Below, piece after piece: positions 57,718-64,000 of a stretch of DNA of 64,000 nt (position 1 is the first letter of the stretch; every line of letters starts with the position of its first letter). The stretch is taken from the NCBI RefSeq assembly GCF_900119735.1, contig NZ_FPJW01000010.1, forward strand, positions 43,758-107,757, read 5' to 3'. The translations under genes were made by a program, and so were the position numbers. The notes below the pieces were generated by a model. The model did no database searches. It was given only the letters and a program-made list of their open reading frames with translations, and was not told the origin of the DNA. Source of the DNA: Marinospirillum alkaliphilum DSM 21637 (GTDB lineage: Bacteria; Pseudomonadota; Gammaproteobacteria; Pseudomonadales; Halomonadaceae).

Positions 57718-58470
57718 TCAGTCAATTTCAACAACAACAGCGGTGACATTGTCGCGGGCACCCCGGTCCAGTGTCAGATCCAACAGCTTGTTACAGGCTT
57801 CTTCAGGCGTACCTTGTGCCAACAGCTCACGGATTTCATCATCTTCAACGTGACGGGTAAGGCCATCACTGCATAACAGGTAACGATCACCATGGCTGAA
57901 TTCACAAAGATCAGCTTCCAGATACAGCTCTTCCTGGCTACCTACGGCACGAGTGATGATGTGGCGCTCAGGGTGACGCCTGGCTTCTTCACGGGTGATC
58001 AAACCCTGGCGGATATAGGTTTCCACCTGGGAGTGATCGGCTGAAAGCTGGACCAGATTGCCTTGGCGCAGTCGATAGATGCGGCTGTCGCCGGCCCACA
58101 TCACAACACCCATGCGTCGGTCAGTGGCGGCCAGCAGGGCAATGGTGCTGCCAATGATGTGTTTCTGGCCATTGGTTGTGCTGCTTCGCTCCAACAGGTT
58201 TTCGTTAACCTGATCCAGCATGTCTTCAATCTGGTTCAGACGTTCGGCCAGTGGGCCAGATAGTTGAACACAGCGCAGGGTTTCCACAATCATGCGACTG
58301 GCTACATCACCGGCATCATGGCCACCCATGCCATCAGCGACTACCCACAGGCCATGATCTCCCCGGTCTAAAAAGGCATCTTCGTTAACCTGTCTTACAT
58401 GGCCTCGATGCGTTAAGCCGGCAGACTTGGCGATGGCTGTTTTTGTTCTATCGGTGCTTTCCAGGGTCAT
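57718..58470 (-). CDS. PP2C-family Ser/Thr phosphatase
   Basis: A 250-residue cytosolic metal-dependent phosphatase: 'GHVRQVNEDAFLD', 'VVADGMGGHDAGDVAS', 'MWAGDSRIYRLR', 'LCSDGLTRHV' and 'GARDNVTAVVVEID' keep all metal-binding Asp residues. It is the natural counterpart of the kinase whose gene begins 14 nt later. AAGGA lies 8 nt before the ATG. Confidence 0.96.
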   Translation of the reverse strand: MTLESTDRTKTAIAKSAGLTHRGHVRQVNEDAFLDRGDHGLWVVADGMGGHDAGDVASRMIVETLRCVQLSGPLAERLNQIEDMLDQVNENLLERSSTTNGQKHIIGSTIALLAATDRRMGVVMWAGDSRIYRLRQGNLVQLSADHSQVETYIRQGLITREEARRHPERHIITRAVGSQEELYLEADLCEFSHGDRYLLCSDGLTRHVEDDEIRELLAQGTPEEACNKLLDLTLDRGARDNVTAVVVEID

Positions 58471-58490
58471 GGCGACGATCCTTTCGCTGG

Positions 58491-59393
58491 TCAGACTTCA
58501 ATGGAGAAACGTATCAGTTCCTGTGGATTGTCATTCAGCGCCCTGCCGAGGCTGATGACACCTTCGCCGGTGAGCTGGATTTCTTCGCGTCTGGCAAAAG
58601 ACTGGCGGCCATCACTGAGTTGGATGTAGGTGCCGTTGGTGCTTTGATCTATGAGGAAAAACTTGTCACGGCGCAGTTCAATGCGTATGTGTTGACGAGA
58701 GGCCAGGGATTCATTGACTGGAATATCGCAGGTAGCGCTACGGCCCAGTACCGCAAATTCACGCTCGTGATTCAGTAAAACAAAGGTGTCACGGTATTCC
58801 AGGCGTAACTGCACCAGATTGGCGGTGGGTGCTGTTACGTTCGAGAGATCAACAGACATGCAGGTCACGTCGTCTTCCTGCCAGATAAACTCCACAATTT
58901 CCATTTCGCCCTTGCCCTTGATGGAGGCGTAGTCCACAAAGCGGGTGTTTTCCTGTAAAGCCGATGGCAACAGTTTTGCAGTTTCTGCCGTGGTGATGAT
59001 CTGCCGGGCCTTGGCCTGAGCAGCCATGCGTGCGGCAACATTAACGGCATCCCCGTGTACGTCACCGTCTTCCATGATGCAAGGGCCATAGTGGTAACCG
59101 ACCCGAATGGTTACCGGGACTTCGGTAGCACCTTCCTCGTTGGCGTCATCCAGACTTTCCTGCATGTCACAAGCAGCTTTGGTGGCTATTTCAGCATCAT
59201 CAAAGGTGCACATGATTTCATCACCAATGGTTTTGATCACTGTGCCCTTGTAACGATGGATCACCTCGGTGAGCAGGTTGAGGGTGGTGGCAACCACCTC
59301 TCTGGCCCTGGCATCGCCAAGGGTGTCATAAAGCTTGGTGCTGCCGGAAATGTCGGCAAACATGATGGAAAGCTTTTTGGTTTTGGTAAACAT
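58491..59393 (-). CDS. class III nucleotide cyclase fused to FHA domain
   Basis: A 300-residue cytosolic protein. Residues 8-175 are a class III cyclase: metal ligands Asp14 ('ADISGST') and Asp58 ('IGDEIM'), Lys54 for adenine selection, Asp115 in HGDAVN, and transition-state Asn118 and Arg122. So it looks active and ATP-selective. Residues 198-300 are an FHA domain with GRS (217-219), SRQH (232-235) and NGT (253-255), able to bind phospho-Thr. It would link kinase output to cAMP. ATG 59393 chosen over a GTG four codons upstream, which would sit on the AAGG. Confidence 0.93.
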   Translation of the reverse strand: MFTKTKKLSIMFADISGSTKLYDTLGDARAREVVATTLNLLTEVIHRYKGTVIKTIGDEIMCTFDDAEIATKAACDMQESLDDANEEGATEVPVTIRVGYHYGPCIMEDGDVHGDAVNVAARMAAQAKARQIITTAETAKLLPSALQENTRFVDYASIKGKGEMEIVEFIWQEDDVTCMSVDLSNVTAPTANLVQLRLEYRDTFVLLNHEREFAVLGRSATCDIPVNESLASRQHIRIELRRDKFFLIDQSTNGTYIQLSDGRQSFARREEIQLTGEGVISLGRALNDNPQELIRFSIEV

Positions 59394-59420
59394 GGGGTTA
59401 ATCACCTTCTCTTTTTTTCT

Positions 59421-59981
59421 CTACTCGATGGGTAGAGGTTGGTTCAGGTCTTCGAATCGGCTTAACAGCAGGTGCTCATTCGGAAAGGGCACGGTTGGGC
59501 CAATCACAAAATCATCAAAAACAAACTGGTCTGCCCAGTTGCCTTGCAGGTTGTCCCGGTCAATGCGGGTACTGACCTCCAGGAACGCCTGTTGCAGCTC
59601 CGTGTATCCGGTTTTTAATGCCTGAAAACGTGCCTGCAGTTCGTGACCCTCATGATCATCGGGCTCTTGTTGTGCCAGCAGGGTTTCCAGTTCTTCCTGC
59701 ATCCGGTTCATTTCCTCTTCATTTAATGCAGTGACACAATGAGGTTCATCCACACAAGCGGCCAAGGTCAAAATCAGCCCTTCTTGCAGATCCAGCAGCA
59801 GTTGCAGGGAATCCTCCAGCTCAGTACTGATAGGCGTTGCCTGATGTGCCTCTGTTTCCATCGGAGCCGGTTCCTGTTGTTCTGTTTCTGCCAGCAGTAC
59901 CAACTGATTGGCTGATAACAGGCTACTCCAGCATAAAAGGGCCAGGAGCAACCAGCGAAACAGGGTGGACTCAGTTACCAT
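59421..59981 (-). CDS. small exported helical protein
   Basis: A 186-residue protein with a signal peptide ('LFRWLLLALLCWSSLLSANQ') and an acidic, Glu/Gln-rich helical mature part, with two Cys in 'CVDEPHC' that could pair. AGAGGA precedes ATG 59981, which overlaps the end of the surface-protein gene by 11 nt, so the two are coupled. Its helical make-up resembles the coiled C-terminus of that protein, and it may bind it. Unknown family. Confidence 0.72.
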   Translation of the reverse strand: MVTESTLFRWLLLALLCWSSLLSANQLVLLAETEQQEPAPMETEAHQATPISTELEDSLQLLLDLQEGLILTLAACVDEPHCVTALNEEEMNRMQEELETLLAQQEPDDHEGHELQARFQALKTGYTELQQAFLEVSTRIDRDNLQGNWADQFVFDDFVIGPTVPFPNEHLLLSRFEDLNQPLPIE

Positions 59982-62900
59982 CCAGCATCCTCTCGATCCG
60001 TGCTTCAGTACGGGCCGCTGCGCGCAGTGTGCTGTCAATAATCTGTGACAGGCGCTCTTCGCTCAGATCAAGGCCGGTGCGCTCAGCAAACATTTCACGC
60101 CTTTCACGGTTAAACTGCAGGCTTTCCAGGAAGCGCACACGGGTATAAATGGTTTCAATCATGGCCACCTCACGCTCCAGGGCTTCCATATCCAGTTCGT
60201 TCTGGCCGACGGCACCAAACTCATCTTCAAACTGCTGTTCAAAACCAGTGAAGTCCTGCAGGTCATTGCGGTAGGCCAGGAACTCGTTTTGCTGGCTGCG
60301 GTAATCCTCCAGCAGTTGTTGCAACACCTGGCGGCGTGCCGGATCACTGGTGTTTTCCAGTTCGTTTTCCAGTTGATTAATGCGCAATTGCAATTCATCA
60401 ATGGATGCAGTCAGCTCTTCAACCGTGACATCCGGTGTACAGCCTTCCACCTCTTCACACTGAGCAAAAGCCAGTGCCACACCCTCACCCACACGACCAA
60501 AGAGCGTCAGATCTTCCTCAAACAGGGCGATGTCGATAACCTCAATGGCTCGAACACCCAGCACGGATGCAGCCGGGTTGGCAAAGCTGACAGTGATACC
60601 CACCAGATCAAGACCAAGTACATTCTGGATAAACGAGCGTGTTGAAGCGGCCAGCTCTATACCCCGAACATTCGAGTTGGGGTTGGGTTGTGAGGTTTCC
60701 TGGAAGGCTGAGTTGACAGCCAATTCCAGGTTGCCGCCGTTAAAGTCCAGGGTTAGCCGGTTGGCATTAACTATGCCCCCGGCAGCAATGATCTGACCGC
60801 TGCTGGAGCGGATGGTGGTGTTCTGATTCAGGGTGATATCGCCGCTTCCTGTTGCATTGCTGCCATAACTCGTGAAGTTACCGGTCGCCAGAAGGTGAAT
60901 ACTGCCGCCTGTCTGGATGGAAGCGCTGTTCAGTTGTAAGTTGGCGGCCATCAATACAAGGCTGCCACCGGTCAGAATTGGGGTATTGACGGTCAGGGTA
61001 CTGGTATTGATGGTGGGTTGATTACTCCCATTCAGAGGAAGCCCACCATTACTGAGACTGCCACCGATGATCAGGGTGCCGGTGTGACCACTCAGGTTAG
61101 GCAACAACAAACCGCCGGCACCAATGGTGATGTTGGTATTACCGGCTGCAGGTGCAATGGTCAGCGTGCCGGAACCAATGACCTGGCCAGTGGTGAGCTG
61201 CCTGTTTGCTACATAATCCCAGCTGTTGCGATTGCCGCTCAGTTGAAGGGTGCCTGCATAACTGGTGCCAGTGGATGCGATGAAGGTATTGGCTCCGCCA
61301 CTGCCGCTATACAGATGGCTGAAGTCAGAGAAGGTGATGCCGTTCAGCGTGCCGGAAGATGCACCATCGAGTATCCAGGTGCTGGTGCCGGTGGCATTGC
61401 CACGCAGCACATCACCACTACCGCCGACCAGGGTCTGGATATTGCTGAAATGCTGGTTCAGCGCCAGTGTCACACCACTGGTGGTGCCGTTTGAATCCAG
61501 GGTGTTGGCACCTGTCCCGCCATTGATCATGCCATTCACAAAACCGTTGCCGGTCAGGATGAACTGATCATCACCATTGCCGCCGTGGAGGCTGCCGGTG
61601 TGACTGGCGCTGATGGTGAAGGTGTCGCCGCCATCACCGCCCTGCAGGTGAGCAAAATCACTGAAGGTGGCTGTTTGTGCCGGTCCTGAAGTGGTGGAGA
61701 AGGCTGCATTTTCAATGCTGCCACTGCGGTTTCCGGTGATAAACCAGGTGTTTACGCTGGCATCATAACCTTGCAGCTTGTCATTACCATTGCCTTGAAG
61801 CAGCACGGAGTCAGCAACCAGAGTCAGACGATTCAGATCGAGTGTCTGGCTGCTGGTATTTCCCCGTTGGCTCACTGCCAGCTTCAGTTCACCCAGCGTA
61901 CTCAGCGTTATTGCGGTACCACTACTGAAGTTCAGCTCTGTCGCGAGGCTCAATCGATCAATGGTGTGAATATCACCGTTCAGCGTAATGGTTTCAGCAA
62001 TTACATCAAGGCCGGTGATGCGATCGGCTAAGCTGCCAATGGTGCCAAGCTGAGCATTCTTAGCTGCATCGACTGATAGATGGTTGATGTCACTGACAGG
62101 GCCATCAAGGATGATGTCTCCAGCTTTGGAAACCAGATTAAGATCGAAGAGGTTGGTGCTGCCATTGTTTGCTGCAAGGCCTCTTTCAAATATCAGGTTG
62201 CCACTGGAGCTTTCAACGGTTAGCCCTTCTGCCGCCATTCTGAAATCAGATTTCACCAGCAGATCACCGCCAACACTGATATTGCCGCTGTTGAAGTTGG
62301 GATGCACAGGGCCTGATGGTTCGGCATCGGGGTTTATGCTGCTGATGACAATACCTGTGTTCCCGGCATCCAGAGTCAGTTTGCCTGTGCTGCTATAGCC
62401 TCCAAGTAGGTTAATGGTCTGGCCATTGCTGGTTACTACATTCAGATCAAAAGTTGGGCCGTGTAGCTGGTTCAGCGTGATATCAGCATTGTGACTGCTG
62501 CTGCCAATCTGCACCTCACTGGCGTTGATCGTGATGTGTGGAGTCAAGGTATAAACAGCACTGCCAGTCGTATTCAGCCCTGTGAAATCAAAGCCGACAT
62601 AAATGTGTTTGGTGTCGGTCTGTGCGGTCAAGGAAGCAGTCCCAGCATTAACATCTAGTGTTCCGGCAGCGGTAAAGGTGTCGGTGGCCAGAGCAATGTC
62701 TACATCAGCATTCAGAGCTGTGCCGGTAGCAAAAGCCAATGCTGCAGCAGTCAGACTGATGTTGCTGGCCGTTATCTGACTGTTCTGGTGGAAACTGGCA
62801 GTACCACCGGCAGACAGAGCCAAATCACCGCTGCCGAGTTCAATAAAAGCATTGCTTCCCAGATTGAACGATCCACCAGTGCCGGTGATCAGTGTGAGGT

Positions 62901-64000
62901 TGTAAGTTCCACTGGTATTAACACTGGCCAGGTTCAGGTTGGCATTGTTACCCACAGTCAGGGTGGTGTCAGTCTGCTGCAGGGTCAGGGTGCCGCCATA
63001 GGTCTGGTTGCCAGCGGTAGTGACCGAGTTGGTGTTCAGGGCGGTGGCGCCAGTAACCTGCAGGTGTGTCAGGTCGGTGATGCTGTCGTTGAAGGTGGCA
63101 TTACCGTTAACAGTCAGACTTTCATTGCCTGCTGCTGTGACACTGCCCAGTGCAACACTGCCATTGCCGCCGTTGGCCGTCAGGGTACGAGTTATGGCAC
63201 TGCCCCCGGTCAGGGTGACGGCGCCGTTATAAGTCTGGTTGCCGGTGGTGGTGACATTACCGCCGAGCCGGGTGTTGCCGGTTACAGTGAGGTTATTTAA
63301 CGCGTTAATTTCACCTGAAAGCTCAGTGAAATTGGTATTGTCAGTTGTGGAAGTCAGGTTAAATCCAGCTCCACTCAGGCCATTCAGGAGAATATTGCCG
63401 CTGCTGCTGACCAGAGAGGTGTTGCTGGTTAGGGTTAGGTTGTTCCAGCTTTGGGTGCCTGTGGTAGTCAGACTCCCACCCACTGAAGCCCTGCCATTAA
63501 CTGTCAGGGTATCCAAACCTGTAATTCCGCCTGCCAGCAAGGTGGATGCAAAACCGCTGGTATTGCTGGTTAAATCAAAACCACCCCCATCAACACCATT
63601 TAATGAGATATTGCCGTTGATGCTGGTCAGGGAGGTATCACCTGTGAGCGTTACAGCACCATTCCAGTTCTGGTGGCTATTGCTGCTGATGGCATCTTGA
63701 ACCTGTGCAGTGCCATTAACGGTCAGGGTGCCCAGGCCAGCGGTTGTACCGGTAAACAGGCTGTTAAAGCCAGCCGCTGTAGTGGTGGTAAGGTTGTATC
63801 CGCCACCACTGATACTGTTCAGGCTGATATTGCCTGCAGTGCTGTTGAGGTTGGTGGTATCAGTTAATGACAGATTGCCAGAGTAGGTCTGGTTTCCGGT
63901 GGTGGTGATGCTGCCACCCAGCTGAATTGAACCCCCATTGGAGTTCAGGTTCAGGAAGCCACCGCTGCCCTCTACGGTGCCAGCCACTCGAATGTAGCCT
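59971..64000 (-). CDS. giant beta-helix-like repetitive surface protein (3' part)
   Basis: At least 1342 residues; the frame is open through base 64000, so the N-terminus, signal and any secretion domain are outside. The visible part consists of short Gly/Asn/Thr/Val strands ('GNQTYNGAVTLTGG', 'LTVNGRASVGG') as in filamentous-haemagglutinin beta-helices, with three 72-73-residue repeats near the window end. Then come RTX-like turns (61290-61650) and, from about 60480 on, a non-repetitive helical tail of ~170 residues with coiled coil ('ELQLRINQLENELENT'). There is no C-terminal autotransporter barrel. Two-partner secretion or type I export are possible. It heads the kinase operon within the window. 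Confidence 0.85.
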   Translation of the reverse strand, partial: GYIRVAGTVEGSGGFLNLNSNGGSIQLGGSITTTGNQTYSGNLSLTDTTNLNSTAGNISLNSISGGGYNLTTTTAAGFNSLFTGTTAGLGTLTVNGTAQVQDAISSNSHQNWNGAVTLTGDTSLTSINGNISLNGVDGGGFDLTSNTSGFASTLLAGGITGLDTLTVNGRASVGGSLTTTGTQSWNNLTLTSNTSLVSSSGNILLNGLSGAGFNLTSTTDNTNFTELSGEINALNNLTVTGNTRLGGNVTTTGNQTYNGAVTLTGGSAITRTLTANGGNGSVALGSVTAAGNESLTVNGNATFNDSITDLTHLQVTGATALNTNSVTTAGNQTYGGTLTLQQTDTTLTVGNNANLNLASVNTSGTYNLTLITGTGGSFNLGSNAFIELGSGDLALSAGGTASFHQNSQITASNISLTAAALAFATGTALNADVDIALATDTFTAAGTLDVNAGTASLTAQTDTKHIYVGFDFTGLNTTGSAVYTLTPHITINASEVQIGSSSHNADITLNQLHGPTFDLNVVTSNGQTINLLGGYSSTGKLTLDAGNTGIVISSINPDAEPSGPVHPNFNSGNISVGGDLLVKSDFRMAAEGLTVESSSGNLIFERGLAANNGSTNLFDLNLVSKAGDIILDGPVSDINHLSVDAAKNAQLGTIGSLADRITGLDVIAETITLNGDIHTIDRLSLATELNFSSGTAITLSTLGELKLAVSQRGNTSSQTLDLNRLTLVADSVLLQGNGNDKLQGYDASVNTWFITGNRSGSIENAAFSTTSGPAQTATFSDFAHLQGGDGGDTFTISASHTGSLHGGNGDDQFILTGNGFVNGMINGGTGANTLDSNGTTSGVTLALNQHFSNIQTLVGGSGDVLRGNATGTSTWILDGASSGTLNGITFSDFSHLYSGSGGANTFIASTGTSYAGTLQLSGNRNSWDYVANRQLTTGQVIGSGTLTIAPAAGNTNITIGAGGLLLPNLSGHTGTLIIGGSLSNGGLPLNGSNQPTINTSTLTVNTPILTGGSLVLMAANLQLNSASIQTGGSIHLLATGNFTSYGSNATGSGDITLNQNTTIRSSSGQIIAAGGIVNANRLTLDFNGGNLELAVNSAFQETSQPNPNSNVRGIELAASTRSFIQNVLGLDLVGITVSFANPAASVLGVRAIEVIDIALFEEDLTLFGRVGEGVALAFAQCEEVEGCTPDVTVEELTASIDELQLRINQLENELENTSDPARRQVLQQLLEDYRSQQNEFLAYRNDLQDFTGFEQQFEDEFGAVGQNELDMEALEREVAMIETIYTRVRFLESLQFNRERREMFAERTGLDLSEERLSQIIDSTLRAAARTEARIERMLDGN
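61290..61650 (-). repeat. RTX-like Gly/Asp turns in the surface protein
   Basis: Coding repeats QGGDGGDTF, HGGNGDDQF, NGGTGANTL, VGGSGDVLRG and SGSGGANTF at intervals of about 20-35 residues. They resemble degenerate calcium-binding GGxGxD nonapeptides. Confidence 0.6.
63202..63855 (-). repeat. three 72-73-residue coding repeats
   Basis: Each unit follows the plan 'GNI.LN...G.GF.LT', then 'L.TLTVNG', then 'TTGNQ.WNG..TLT'. The three copies run end to end (about 217 bp each) and an incomplete one lies before them at the window edge. Confidence 0.75.

Noticed and set aside
63202..63855. CRISPR array
   Set aside because: The repeats are coding, about 217 bp long and without spacers.
53168..64000. 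Type VI secretion locus
   Set aside because: Kinase, phosphatase and FHA resemble T6SS regulators, but no tube, sheath, baseplate or ATPase gene lies in the window.

Overview
The window looks like ordinary chromosome from a gammaproteobacterium of the Pseudomonadales/Oceanospirillales type. Pointers are the FabY-class ketosynthase, divergent serA and D-2-hydroxyglutarate dehydrogenase, the order oxyR-recG-(YbaK-HDOD protein), a large HolD-type psi subunit directly before rimI, the metX-metW-DUF4426-rdgB-hemW run, and guaB-guaA followed by tadA. This is inference from gene content; no database search was possible.

Layout. 1-9.5 kb: 5' part of malate synthase G (minus), an alpha/beta hydrolase and a small lipoprotein closed by the clearest terminator of the window, serA (minus) divergent from D2HGDH, then xseB-ispA-dxs, and an SDR protein convergent with dxs. 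9.5-18.8 kb: oxyR, recG, a YbaK-HDOD protein, an M14-type deacylase (minus), a Cache-GGDEF-EAL protein, and a DUF481 outer-membrane protein followed by what looks like the last residues of a lost chemoreceptor gene. 18.8-24 kb: an MFS-PlsC fusion, leuA, the candidate holD, rimI and zapB. 24-32.5 kb, all minus: fabY (TTG start), a MalT/LuxR-type regulator, and a DUF1302-DUF1329 envelope pair behind a repeat-rich regulatory region. 32.5-37 kb: parA-like, TrmB-like methyltransferase, BASS transporter and TapT genes, overlapping or nearly so, then trxB and a CPXCG protein (minus). 37-40.3 kb: a Phe-Gln-Thr tRNA operon with a good promoter, yggX and mutY (minus), and a diguanylate cyclase. 40.3-44.8 kb: guaB-guaA-unknown secreted protein-tadA (minus). 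44.8-53 kb: metX-metW, DUF4426, rdgB, hemW, a lipoprotein esterase of permuted PHB-depolymerase type, an AEC transporter, a CoA-binding protein and an enoyl-CoA hydratase.

The most unusual part is the minus-strand block from 64,000 down to 52,813. Six genes with gaps under 30 nt or overlaps encode, in order of transcription, a very large repetitive beta-helix-like surface protein (cut by the window end), a small exported protein, an adenylate/guanylate cyclase fused to an FHA domain, a PP2C phosphatase, a 1511-residue Ser/Thr kinase with an export-side region ending in a formylglycine-enzyme-like domain, and a small tail-anchored SHOCT-type protein. The kinase N-terminus carries five regularly spaced acidic DEA-x-T motifs that look like phospho-threonine docking sites for the FHA partner. 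The parts resemble the PpkA/PppA/Fha control module of type VI secretion, but no secretion gene is present here, so the module may instead sense or control the surface protein.

No CRISPR array, insertion sequence, integrase or rRNA gene was seen. Most of the window is core metabolism; the accessory character is concentrated in the last 11 kb.
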